This document shows, piece after piece, positions 8,603 to 16,611 of a DNA stretch of 56,615 nucleotides. The DNA is from Lachnospiraceae bacterium. GTDB taxonomy: Bacteria; Bacillota; Clostridia; Lachnospirales; Lachnospiraceae. Numbering within the stretch: the stretch's first letter is position 1; each line of letters begins with the position of its first letter. Position numbers and translations under genes: made by a program. Location of the stretch: assembly GCA_017395635.1 (NCBI GenBank), contig JAFQOE010000043.1, positions 1 to 56,615 of the forward strand. Direction: 5' to 3'. Below the pieces are notes generated by a model. The model ran no database searches and was not told where the DNA came from. It was given only the letters and a program-made list of their open reading frames with translations.

Positions 8603-9220
8603 ATGGAATTTCATGAAAAACTTCAGGAATTACGAAAAAATAGAGGTCTTACACAGGAAGAGTTAGCCGAGGTCTTATATGTATCCAGAACTGCTATTTC
8701 AAAATGGGAGTCAGGAAGAGGATATCCAAGTATTGATTCATTAAAGGAAATATCAAATTATTTTTCGGTAACTATTGATGAGTTATTATCCAGTGAAAAA
8801 ATGCTTTCCATTGCGGAAAAAGAGCATAAAGCAAACCTACGTAGTATGTGTGACTTATTATTTGGATTATTGGATATCGGTTCCTTTATTTTAATAGTTT
8901 TACCGCTTTATCCTAACAAGGCAAATGAATTTATCTATTCGGTGAATCTATTTGCATATACTCAGACAACATCGTTGACCCTTTTATTATATTGGATTAT
9001 ATTCATTTCATTAGTTGTAACAGGAGTTATTAAATTATTGTTGACTAAATTAGGAATAGAAAGATACAATAGAATAATGACAGGACTATCAATGGTAATC
9101 AGTATTTTAGCTGTATTATTGTTGGCAGTGACAAGAGAATCATATGCTGTAGTCGTGGCATTTTTGTTATTAGTAATAAAAGGGTGTTTGCTTCTTAAAT
9201 TTGCAAAGATAGGTGTCTGA
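8603..9220 (+). CDS. XRE-family regulator with C-terminal membrane domain
   Basis: Residues 1-65 form a clear Cro/CI helix-turn-helix (LQELRKNRGLTQEELAEVLYVSRTAISKWESG). After a short linker, residues about 80-205 contain four likely membrane helices (for example FGLLDIGSFILIVLPLY and LLLYWIIFISLVVTGV). Membrane-tethered XRE regulators of this layout are common in Clostridia and are thought to respond to envelope or lipid signals. It is 11 bases downstream of the PAP2 gene after an AAGGAG site, so it probably regulates that operon, perhaps through the dyads at 7818-7847 (inference). Confidence 0.85.
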   Translation: MEFHEKLQELRKNRGLTQEELAEVLYVSRTAISKWESGRGYPSIDSLKEISNYFSVTIDELLSSEKMLSIAEKEHKANLRSMCDLLFGLLDIGSFILIVLPLYPNKANEFIYSVNLFAYTQTTSLTLLLYWIIFISLVVTGVIKLLLTKLGIERYNRIMTGLSMVISILAVLLLAVTRESYAVVVAFLLLVIKGCLLLKFAKIGV

Positions 9221-9282
9221 GTGTAAATAAAAATATGTATCGATAGGTGTACGTTTGGTCACTTTTTCTAATTGGAGGATAT

Positions 9283-9321
9283 ATGGAAAAAATATTCATA
9301 ATGGAGGGAGGAAAATTATGA
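9283..9321 (+). CDS. Possible 12-residue leader peptide
   Basis: An ATG preceded by TTGGAGG opens a 12-codon frame (MEKIFIMEGGKL) whose TGA overlaps the ATG of the next gene (ATGA). Ribosome site, short frame and stop/start overlap together fit a translational-coupling leader. It could equally be a chance frame. Confidence 0.3.
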   Translation: MEKIFIMEGGKL

Positions 9322-10328
9322 GAGCATTATTTATAGGAGGAACAGGCATTATTTCAACGGCGATTTCCCGCCAACTACTTGACAGCTCATGTGAGCTGTA
9401 TTTGATAAACAGAGGTAATAGAAATGATGTTTTGCAGTCAAACGTAAAAGTAATAACTGCCGATATCAATAACGAGAATGATGTTTTGCAAAAGCTTGGC
9501 GATTTGACGTTTGATGTGGTGTGTGACTTTATTGCTTTTGTACCATCGCAACTTGAGCGCGATTATCGTCTTTTTGCAGGCAGAACAAAGCAGTTTATGT
9601 TTATTTCATCTGCGTCTGCATACCAGAAACCTTTGTCAGACTATAAAATTACAGAGTCAACGCCGCTTGCAAATCCTTATTGGGAATATTCACGCAATAA
9701 AATTGCTTGTGAGGAATATCTTATGAAGATGTACAGAGAAAACGGTTTCCCTGTAACTATAATTCGTCCCAGCCACACCTATGATGAACGTTCCGTGCCA
9801 CTTGGTGTTCACGGCAATAAGGGTAGTTGGCAGATAATAAAGAGAATGATAGAAGGTAAGCCTGTTATCATTCACGGTGACGGCACATCACTTTGGACAA
9901 TGACTCACAATACTGATTTTGCAAAGGCATTTATCGGTCTTATGGGAAATATTCATGCTATCGGCGAGGCTTATCAGATTACAACCGATGAAACACTTAC
10001 CTGGAATCAGATTTACAAGTGTATTGCCGATGCTTTGGGTGTTGAATTAAAGCCATATTATGTTTCGTCAGATTTTCTTAATAGTGTGAGCAATTATGAT
10101 TTCGAAGGAAGCCTTATAGGCGATAAGGCAAATTCAGTGGTATTTGATAATGCAAAGTTAAAGAGAGCAGTGCCTGATTTTGTACCGACGGTAAGATTCG
10201 ATAACGGTATCAAAAAAACTATAGAATATGTTTTAGAGCATAAGGAATGTCAGGTAGAAGACGAAGAGTTTGATGATTGGTGTGACCGTGTAATTATGGC
10301 GCTTGAAAATGCAAAGAAGGCAATCTAA
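9318..10328 (+). CDS. NAD-dependent epimerase/dehydratase (extended SDR)
   Basis: The product is 336 residues. It opens with the Rossmann glycine motif MRALFIGGTGIIS and carries the SDR catalytic pair in YSRNK (Y-x-x-x-K), after FISSASAYQ, which supplies the usual Ser. Extended SDRs act mostly on nucleotide-sugars; the exact substrate cannot be read from the sequence. The ATG at 9318 has a GGAGGGAGG site; the longer frame from 9255 is unlikely. Codon use (more C- and G-ending codons such as CGC, GAC, GGC) looks less AT-rich than its neighbours, which may indicate a different origin. It ends against a shared bidirectional terminator. Confidence 0.85.
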   Translation: MRALFIGGTGIISTAISRQLLDSSCELYLINRGNRNDVLQSNVKVITADINNENDVLQKLGDLTFDVVCDFIAFVPSQLERDYRLFAGRTKQFMFISSASAYQKPLSDYKITESTPLANPYWEYSRNKIACEEYLMKMYRENGFPVTIIRPSHTYDERSVPLGVHGNKGSWQIIKRMIEGKPVIIHGDGTSLWTMTHNTDFAKAFIGLMGNIHAIGEAYQITTDETLTWNQIYKCIADALGVELKPYYVSSDFLNSVSNYDFEGSLIGDKANSVVFDNAKLKRAVPDFVPTVRFDNGIKKTIEYVLEHKECQVEDEEFDDWCDRVIMALENAKKAI

Positions 10329-10347
10329 TCTATGGTAAACAACAGAA

Positions 10348-10393
10348 AAGTCCTTCTGAAACCATGTGAATTGACATGTTTTCAGAAGGACTT
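10348..10393. terminator. Bidirectional terminator between epimerase and leuA
   Basis: AAGTCCTTCTGAAA and TTTTCAGAAGGACTT form a long hairpin with T-rich tracts outside both arms. It sits between convergent genes. Confidence 0.92.
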
Positions 10394-10424
10394 CTTATTT
10401 CTTTTCGAAAGTTAGGGAAATCTT

Positions 10425-12104
10425 TTATTTAATATGTTCTTTATCTAATACTTTATTCACTGCAGAAAGCAATGCACATACGGATGCATCAATGATGTCA
10501 TTTTTGATACCGCAGCCCCATGTTGTAGCGCCATTGTTGGTTTCAATGGCTACATAAGCACAAGCTTCTGAATTAGAACCGTGTTGTAAAGCGTGTTCTT
10601 CATAAGTTGTTAACTTGAATTCAATATGGAAGTGCTTTTGTACAGCATTAGCAACTGCATCCAAACGTCCGTTACCGGTTCCGTGATAAACCTTAGGAAT
10701 TCCGTCGCGCTTAATGGTAAGTTCGGTAGTAATTGTATCATTTTCTTCCTGGTTGAAGTGACATTTGTCTAACTGAATAGCAGTCTTAATATTAACGTAT
10801 TCTTTCTTGAAGATTTCCAAAATCTCTTCAGGAGTTAATTCCTTATGCTGATGGTCAGATTCATTCTTAACTGCATATCCTAAGTCTTCGCGCATCTTAG
10901 CAGGTAAGTCGAATCCATAAGTTTGCTCTAAAATGTAACCGATTCCACCTTTTCCAGACTGGGAATTGATACGGATAACATCACTTTCATATTCGCGTCC
11001 GACATCGTGTGGATCAAGTGGTAAGTAAGGTACCGTCCAATCCTTTAATTCTTTCTCTTCACGCCACTTCATACCTTTGGCGATTGCATCCTGATGAGAA
11101 CCGGAAAATGCTGCAAATACTAACTTTCCTGTGTATGGAGAACGTTCATATACATGCATTCCGGTAACGCGTTCGTATAATTCAGTAATTTCAGGGATGT
11201 TGCTGAAATCTAACTTAGGATCTACACCGTGAGTGTACATATTCATTGCCAATGTAATGATATCTACATTACCGGTACGCTCGCCATTTCCGAATAATGT
11301 TCCTTCGATACGGTCTGCACCTGCAAGTACGCCTAACTCGGCATCTGCCACGCCACAGCCACGGTCATTGTGTGGATGTAAAGATAAAATAACATTTTCT
11401 CTCATGGCAAGGTTTTTGCTCATGTATTCAATCTGACTTGCATACACGTGAGGTAATGACATCTCAACAGTAGCAGGTAAGTTAATAATTACCTTGTTCT
11501 CTGGAGTTGGCTGCCAGATGTTAATAACGGCATTACAAACCTCTAATGCGTAATCAACTTCTGTACCGGTAAATGATTCCGGTGAATATTCAAACTGGTA
11601 GTTGCCACCATCTTTCTGTGTTAACTCTAATAACATCTTAGCGCCTTCAATGGCGATTTGCTTAATCTCTTCCTTGGACTTTTTAAAGACCTGTTCACGC
11701 TGTGCTAAAGAAGTAGAGTTGTATAAATGAATCACTGCATGTTTGCAGCCTTTAACGGCATCAAATGTTTTCTGGATAATATGAGGTCTTGCCTGAGTAA
11801 GAACCTGAATGGTTACATCATCCGGAATTAAATTCTGATCAATCAATGCTCTTAAGAAATCGTATTCTGTTTCGGAGGCAGCTGGGAAACCAACTTCGAT
11901 TTCTTTGAAACCAACCGCTACTAACATTTTGAAGAAATCAATCTTTTCTTCTAAGCTCATTGGTACGATTAGTGCCTGGTTACCATCTCTTAAATCTACT
12001 GAACACCATGCAGGTGCTTTATCCACATATTCTTTTTTGGTCCACTCTAAGGACTCTACGGGTGGCATAAAATAATTTCTCTTATACTTTGTTGCATCCA
12101 TCAT
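10425..12104 (-). CDS. leuA: 2-isopropylmalate synthase
   Basis: LeuA condenses 2-ketoisovalerate with acetyl-CoA, the committed step to leucine. The 559-residue length and the PPVESLEWTKKEYVDKAPAWCSVDLRDGNQAL opening region place it in the longer fungal/actinobacterial-type branch. DLRDGNQAL carries the metal-binding Asp and catalytic Arg; SLHPHNDRGCG carries metal-ligand histidines; GNGERTGNVD is the HMGL-family signature. The C-terminal third (about residue 440 on) is the regulatory LeuA dimer domain that senses leucine. Expression is controlled by the T-box leader upstream. Other leu genes are not in the window. Confidence 0.97.
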   Translation of the reverse strand: MMDATKYKRNYFMPPVESLEWTKKEYVDKAPAWCSVDLRDGNQALIVPMSLEEKIDFFKMLVAVGFKEIEVGFPAASETEYDFLRALIDQNLIPDDVTIQVLTQARPHIIQKTFDAVKGCKHAVIHLYNSTSLAQREQVFKKSKEEIKQIAIEGAKMLLELTQKDGGNYQFEYSPESFTGTEVDYALEVCNAVINIWQPTPENKVIINLPATVEMSLPHVYASQIEYMSKNLAMRENVILSLHPHNDRGCGVADAELGVLAGADRIEGTLFGNGERTGNVDIITLAMNMYTHGVDPKLDFSNIPEITELYERVTGMHVYERSPYTGKLVFAAFSGSHQDAIAKGMKWREEKELKDWTVPYLPLDPHDVGREYESDVIRINSQSGKGGIGYILEQTYGFDLPAKMREDLGYAVKNESDHQHKELTPEEILEIFKKEYVNIKTAIQLDKCHFNQEENDTITTELTIKRDGIPKVYHGTGNGRLDAVANAVQKHFHIEFKLTTYEEHALQHGSNSEACAYVAIETNNGATTWGCGIKNDIIDASVCALLSAVNKVLDKEHIK

Positions 12105-12249
12105 AATAAAACCTTCCTTTCTTGAAGTTGTATCTGCGTAACTATTCTGTTATAAAATATGAAGTCGAATCAGAGCCTATTCAAGCAATTTAATGAGTAA
12201 CATATTGATAGGACTCTGTTATGGTATTGTAGTAAAGACTCTCATTTCA

Positions 12250-12500
12250 AAGAGAAAGCCCTACGTCTCCTTATCTAGAGACGTAAGGCTGAACTTACGC
12301 GGTACCACTCTAATTCATACATAATATGTATACACTCATTGCAGATACGGACTTGCGTCTTATATCCTCCCTAGAATAACGGTTGGGTTCCGTCCCTGCC
12401 TACTTATCGAATCTGATATGTTCAGCGGGCTACTCAAAGGCGAGTTCAAATTTCTTCTGCAACTGTTTCACACCAACCAACAGCTCTCTGAATACTTCCA
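12250..12500 (-). promoter_or_regulatory. T-box leader of leuA, leucine (CUC) specifier
   Basis: Read on the minus strand, the leader has the conserved stem I base (AGAGAGCTG then GGTTGGTG at 12478-12471). The specifier-loop segment GAACTCGCC has CTC at 12444-12442, a leucine codon. The T-box sequence AGAGTGGTACCGCG lies around 12310-12298. The terminator hairpin AGCCTTACGTCTC / GAGACGTAGGGCT (12290-12257) is followed by a T-rich tract. Uncharged tRNA-Leu should pair with the specifier and the T-box bulge to prevent termination. Confidence 0.95.
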
Positions 12501-12561
12501 AAATTCTACTATTCCTTGTCACAGTATTTATAAAAATAATATATTTTTAATAGATGAGAAA

Positions 12562-12590
12562 AGAGTAACATATCGAGTTAGAAGTGTCAA
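12562..12590 (-). promoter_or_regulatory. leuA promoter
   Basis: On the minus strand, TTGACA (12590-12585), a 17-base spacer and TACTCT (12567-12562) lie just upstream of the T-box leader. Confidence 0.65.
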
Positions 12591-12642
12591 CCTATTTTTA
12601 TATTTTACTGTTTGGGAAGGAAATGTAACAGAATAACTATAC

Positions 12643-12671
12643 TTGTATTCCTTGGCTTATGTATGTATAAT
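12643..12671 (+). promoter_or_regulatory. Promoter of the NlpC/P60-like gene
   Basis: TTGTAT, a 17-base spacer and a perfect TATAAT at 12666-12671, 38 bases before the start codon. Confidence 0.7.
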
Positions 12672-12708
12672 ACATAGAGCATATACGAGGAAAGAGAAGG
12701 CGTTTATA

Positions 12709-13491
12709 ATGAAAAGATTTCACAGATACATAATATTTGTTTGGATAATTGCATTATTTACAGGAACGCTTTTTGTAAGTCAAACTGCACAAGCAGCAAG
12801 TAAGAAAGCATCTATCACGCAAAGCTGTGGCTATACAATAGAACAGGATGCGTTACGAAAAGTCATGACTAAGAAGCTTGGCACTCCCTATTACAAGATG
12901 GATTGTAGTGCGTATGCAAACTGGGTAGTAGAGAACATGGATAACAATAAGCTTGGTGAAAATGCTGTCAAGAATATTAAGATTGTAGAAGGGCGTTCCT
13001 CATTCGATTGGGAGAAGAAGGGTGCAATGAAGATTACCTATAAGCCTGCTGCTTATAATGAAACAAAGGAAAAGTGGGTTTGGGGTAAAAAGAAAAAGAT
13101 AGCACTCAACAATTGTATCACCAAATGGAAAACCTATAATGACAAAATGTATAACAAGCAAGCCAAAAGCCTAAAGGTAGGGGATGCTTTGTTATATGCA
13201 GATCATATTGCACTTTATTTTGGCAAATTTGATTCAGCGAAGAAAGTTGTTACTTATTTGAAAAAGAACTGTGGTATGAAAAAGATAACAAAAGCTAGAA
13301 CCGCGAGAGGGCTTACATGTTATAAGTACAAAGGGAAGACAATATTGATTGACTATCCGGAGTGTGGTAAGTACTGGAGAATTCATGCCACCAATGCACA
13401 TGGAGTTATTATTGATAATGATATAACATTTCACGGTGGTACCTACGGAGGAAAATGGAGAGCGAAAGTTCGGTTTGTGGAAACGAATTAG
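12709..13491 (+). CDS. Secreted NlpC/P60-like cysteine hydrolase
   Basis: The 260-residue product has a signal peptide (positive MKRFHRY, a hydrophobic core, then SQTAQAAS with a likely cleavage after AQA). Cys66 in KMDCSAYANWV matches the catalytic Cys of NlpC/P60 and CHAP peptidases. His166 in GDALLYADHIALYFG matches the catalytic His, with the usual GD spacing before it. Such enzymes cut peptide bonds in peptidoglycan stems. A repeated lysine-rich middle part is not recognised. The ATG at 12709 is preferred over the upstream 12643 frame because of the AGGAAAGAGAAGG site and the clean signal peptide. Family assignment rests on these motifs only. Confidence 0.72.
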   Translation: MKRFHRYIIFVWIIALFTGTLFVSQTAQAASKKASITQSCGYTIEQDALRKVMTKKLGTPYYKMDCSAYANWVVENMDNNKLGENAVKNIKIVEGRSSFDWEKKGAMKITYKPAAYNETKEKWVWGKKKKIALNNCITKWKTYNDKMYNKQAKSLKVGDALLYADHIALYFGKFDSAKKVVTYLKKNCGMKKITKARTARGLTCYKYKGKTILIDYPECGKYWRIHATNAHGVIIDNDITFHGGTYGGKWRAKVRFVETN

Positions 13492-13504
13492 TAGTGGAAA
13501 GCTT

Positions 13505-13720
13505 GTGCACAACGAAGAACATTGCATTTACGTGTTTCGTAATTTTTCAAACTATTTTGAAGAGTTTTATATAAAAGATAATTCAGTAAGTGATAGACAA
13601 GTTACGATTTATAAGATTATGGTTTTGATAGGTGTATTTCTGCTGGTGATAGCATTTGGATATGTTGTACCGGGATTGATACGATTGAATAAAGCAGATT
13701 CGGGTATGAAGGACGAGTAG
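13505..13720 (+). CDS. Possible small single-span membrane protein
   Basis: After the NlpC-like gene, an open frame contains one clear membrane segment (IMVLIGVFLLVIAFGYVVPGL) followed by a short charged tail ending KDE. The start is uncertain: GTG at 13505 with a close GGAAAG is my choice, and an ATG at 13619 would leave only the helix. No family is recognised. A terminator-like hairpin follows at 13739, which supports a gene ending here. Confidence 0.4.
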   Translation: MHNEEHCIYVFRNFSNYFEEFYIKDNSVSDRQVTIYKIMVLIGVFLLVIAFGYVVPGLIRLNKADSGMKDE

Positions 13721-13738
13721 TTTAATTGTAATTATTAT

Positions 13739-13787
13739 TATGGAGATATTTCTGACGTAGTAAGTTCAGGAGTATCTTCATTTTTTT
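13739..13787 (+). terminator. Terminator before the PadR operon
   Basis: ATGGAGATAT and GTATCTTCAT pair with a 23-base loop and are followed by seven T residues. The stem contains one G-T pair. Confidence 0.6.
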
Positions 13788-13801
13788 GGGAAAAAAGTAT
13801 A

Positions 13802-13839
13802 TTGACATATAATATTATATATCGTATAGTATTATATGT
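13802..13839 (+). promoter_or_regulatory. padR operon promoter with overlapping perfect dyad
   Basis: TTGACA (13802-13807), a 17-base spacer and TATAGT (13825-13830) form a near-consensus promoter. A perfect 10-bp inverted repeat, ACATATAATA (13805-13814) and TATTATATGT (13830-13839), brackets the spacer. This geometry suits autorepression by the PadR protein encoded next. Confidence 0.75.
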
Positions 13840-13873
13840 GAGATAAATAAATTGAATGACAGGAGGATGCGGT

Positions 13874-14188
13874 ATGACATATCAATTGGCGGCCCCGTTG
13901 TTGGATGCTTGTGTACTTGCAATTGTAGAACAAGGGGATGTTTATGGTTATACGCTTACCCAGAGGGTAAAAGAGATAGTAGATATTTCGGAATCTACAT
14001 TATATCCGGTGCTCCGGAGATTACAGAAAGAGAATTATTTAACAACTTATGATCAGCCATTTCAGGGGCGCAATCGAAGATATTACAAAATAACAGATGA
14101 AGGATTGCAACAACTTGCATTTTACAAGGAAGAATGGGAGAGTTACAAATCCAAGATTGATGTATTGTTAGGAGGGGAAATTGTATGA
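13874..14188 (+). CDS. PadR-family transcriptional regulator
   Basis: The 104-residue product is a winged-helix PadR regulator: LDACVLAIVEQGDVYGYTLTQRVKE, then STLYPVLRRLQKENYL (recognition helix) and GRNRRYYKITDEG (wing). This compact form is typical of PadR subfamily 2. The start at 13874 follows AGGAGG. The stop overlaps the next start by four bases, so translation is coupled. It very likely represses its own operon through the dyad in the promoter. Confidence 0.93.
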   Translation: MTYQLAAPLLDACVLAIVEQGDVYGYTLTQRVKEIVDISESTLYPVLRRLQKENYLTTYDQPFQGRNRRYYKITDEGLQQLAFYKEEWESYKSKIDVLLGGEIV

Positions 14189-14769
14189 ATAAAAAAGCTT
14201 TTATGGAGGAATTGAAGCGACGATTGAAGCATCTTCCAAAGGACGACAGAGAGGATGCTATAACCTATTATGAAGAATATCTGGCAGATATGGATTTGGA
14301 GGATACAGAGGATGTGACAGCTAAACTTGGAAGTCCGAAGGAGATTGCCAGAGAAATTATTGCGAATTGTACAGAGAAAAGGATTGATAACCAGAAAGAA
14401 AAGGGCGGTGTGAAGAATAGTGCAACTATGATATGGACTGTCATATTGGGAATCTGTGCAGCACCATTTGCAATCCCGTTAATCGGTGCAATGCTTATCG
14501 TACTATTTGCTCTTTTATTGGTTGTAATCAGTTTTGTTTTCGCAATTGGATTAGCTGGAATTTGTTTTGTAATCGTTGGGGTTTGCTCTGCTATGGCAAC
14601 CATTTTTGCGACAGGCCTTGGTCAGAAATTAGTTTGTCTTGGAATGGGATTGACAGGAATAGCAATTGGAGTCTTGTTGTTAATTGCAACGATTAAGCTG
14701 GCAGAATGGATGACAAGAGGGGTTGCAAAGCTCTTTAGAAAGTTGATTGTTAGAAAGAAGGTGGCATAG
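14185..14769 (+). CDS. DUF1700/HAAS-domain membrane protein
   Basis: The 194-residue product starts with a soluble helical HAAS-type region (FMEELKRRLKHLPKDDREDAITYYEEYLADM, then LGSPKEIAREII). Three or four membrane helices follow, rich in Ala, Ile, Val and Gly. DUF1700 proteins nearly always follow PadR regulators and precede DUF4097 proteins in Firmicutes, and are thought to take part in envelope-stress sensing. The start overlaps padR and the stop abuts the next ATG, so these genes form one translation-coupled unit. Confidence 0.88.
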   Translation: MNKKAFMEELKRRLKHLPKDDREDAITYYEEYLADMDLEDTEDVTAKLGSPKEIAREIIANCTEKRIDNQKEKGGVKNSATMIWTVILGICAAPFAIPLIGAMLIVLFALLLVVISFVFAIGLAGICFVIVGVCSAMATIFATGLGQKLVCLGMGLTGIAIGVLLLIATIKLAEWMTRGVAKLFRKLIVRKKVA

Positions 14770-15942
14770 ATGAATCGAATTTTGAAAAAGGTAGCAGTCA
14801 TTAGCGGTATTCTTTTCGTTTTAGGTATTATAAGTATGGTAGTTGGGATGAATCTTGGCGGTCAATTGACTTATGCGTTTAATTTAAAGAGTCATAAAAT
14901 ATATGTACCTACAGATGAAGAAATGCAATATGTTGATAATACAGTGGATGTGGAAGTATTTGATAGCATAGATGTAGAACTTGGCAATGTGGATGTTGAG
15001 ATTAAACAAGGAGAGCGTTATCAGGTGCAATATCATATGACCTCGTTTGATAAGCCTGTTATAGAGGTAAAAGACAACAATTTGATTATAAGAAATGAGG
15101 AAGATAAAGTCGCAACATATGGTTGGTCTTTTGGGATGTTTGGTTTGCGTAATGGTTCTTTGGTAAACGAAGAACAAAAGAAATTGATTGTGACAATACC
15201 TAAGAATGTGAAGTTAGAGAACGTGAAGGCGTGTTCAGAGTTTGGTGATATTAACGCATATGACTTACAGATGGAGAGTTTGGAAATTAAGGCAGATTCC
15301 GGAGACTTGTCCTTGCAAAAGATTGAAACGGTAAATGGTACAATATTAGCGGAATTCGGAAAGGTGAACCTTGAAGAGATAGAAGCAGTGGAGCTGGTTG
15401 TTGAAGCTGCAAGCGGAAATGTTTCATTTGAGGATATTTCGGCTGATATTGTAGAGGTAGTAGCAGAGTATGGGGACGTTGTGATGAAAGATTTGAATGG
15501 AGAAACTTGTACGATTAAAGCACAATCGGGAGAATGTAATTTGGATACCATACAATTAGTGAACCTGACAGTAACAGCAGAGTTTGGTGGTGTGAATTTG
15601 AGTGGAATCGAAGCAGATAAGATTGTCGTTGATGCCGATAGTGGAAATATTACATGTCGTGATATGGTAGCGAATACGTCTGAATGTAAGGCAGAATATG
15701 GTGACATTTCTATAGAAAATGCTATAATGGATAATATGAATATCATCTGTGAAAGTGGAGATTGTGATATAAGACTGACAGGAGATGTGGCAGAATACGA
15801 TGTGGATATTACAGTAGATTCCGGTGTTCTTGAGATTAATGGAGAAGAGCAAGGTGATAAATATAAGAGTACCTCGAAAAAAGGAAAAAGCATTATCATT
15901 TCAAGTGAATATGGAGATGTGAATTTACAGGTTAAAGAATAA
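14770..15942 (+). CDS. DUF4097 beta-helix protein, membrane anchored
   Basis: This 390-residue protein has one N-terminal membrane segment (VAVISGILFVLGIISMVVGM). About 300 residues follow in which a roughly 20-residue unit recurs with AEYGDV/AEFGDI and ADSGD/ASGNV signatures. This is the beta-strand ladder of DUF4097 proteins and is predicted to lie outside the membrane. It begins directly after the DUF1700 gene. Its partner in sensing is probably the DUF1700 protein; ligand and output are unknown. Confidence 0.88.
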   Translation: MNRILKKVAVISGILFVLGIISMVVGMNLGGQLTYAFNLKSHKIYVPTDEEMQYVDNTVDVEVFDSIDVELGNVDVEIKQGERYQVQYHMTSFDKPVIEVKDNNLIIRNEEDKVATYGWSFGMFGLRNGSLVNEEQKKLIVTIPKNVKLENVKACSEFGDINAYDLQMESLEIKADSGDLSLQKIETVNGTILAEFGKVNLEEIEAVELVVEAASGNVSFEDISADIVEVVAEYGDVVMKDLNGETCTIKAQSGECNLDTIQLVNLTVTAEFGGVNLSGIEADKIVVDADSGNITCRDMVANTSECKAEYGDISIENAIMDNMNIICESGDCDIRLTGDVAEYDVDITVDSGVLEINGEEQGDKYKSTSKKGKSIIISSEYGDVNLQVKE

Positions 15943-15952
15943 GGAGATACGA

Positions 15953-16324
15953 ATGGCAGATAGAATCAAGCAATATATGGTATATGTGAATGGGTTATTA
16001 GAATCAGAAGAAGAATTAGATTGGGAAGACGAAATGCAAAAACATCTGGTGCAGATTGCATTTTTTGCACATGAACGTTTTATCCATCTGGTGGTAACGG
16101 TATTGTTTGCGTTGATGACGACAATGGTATTTTTGTATACATTTAGTAACTTTTCGATTCCGTTATTGTTATTGATGATATTGTTGATGGGACTGTTAAT
16201 TCCTTATGTTAAGCATTACTTTTTGTTAGAGAACAGTGTGCAGGATATGTATGAGCAATATGACAAAATGCAGGAGAAAGCCGGAAAGAAGTCCTTTGTA
16301 AGAAAAGGAAAATACAAAAGATAA
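15953..16324 (+). CDS. Small membrane protein, last gene of the PadR operon
   Basis: The 123-residue product has a charged N-terminus (ESEEELDWEDEMQKH), two membrane helices (about residues 43-62 and 67-85) and a basic tail (KSFVRKGKYKR). No family is recognised. It lies 10 bases after the DUF4097 stop behind an AAGGAGA site, so it belongs to the same transcript. Confidence 0.8.
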   Translation: MADRIKQYMVYVNGLLESEEELDWEDEMQKHLVQIAFFAHERFIHLVVTVLFALMTTMVFLYTFSNFSIPLLLLMILLMGLLIPYVKHYFLLENSVQDMYEQYDKMQEKAGKKSFVRKGKYKR

Positions 16325-16457
16325 AATATATAGATGCTTGTGAATTCACCATTTCATTCCTGTATATGATGTTGGAAATATGAAACTGTGAAGTATATAG
16401 TCAGATATAATTAAGGAAAATGTAAGATTTATTAGAAGAAAAATGTGGTAATATATG

Positions 16458-16510
16458 AACTGGGTTTTTTTGTGTGATTATTCACACATTACCCAGTTTG
16501 TTTTATTTAT
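16458..16510 (+). terminator. Terminator of the PadR operon
   Basis: AACTGGGT and ACCCAGTT enclose an inner GTGTGA/TTCACAC pairing and are followed by TGTTTTATTT. No other gene was seen in the 16324-16612 gap. Confidence 0.75.
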
Positions 16511-16611
16511 TGGAATTATGCATGAAGTTTATAATTAAACTTTTAGTTTATCGAAACTTTGTTGGAAGGATTCTACGCAATAAAACAGAATAGGAAAAGG
16601 AGTGACAAGCT

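Noticed and set aside
12418..12636. 72-codon ORF on the plus strand
   Set aside because: It lies opposite the leuA T-box leader and promoter, whose conserved sequence explains the region.
15033..15899. 288-codon antisense ORF over the DUF4097 gene
   Set aside because: It shadows a well-supported gene, is Ser/Thr-rich low complexity and has no recognisable domain.
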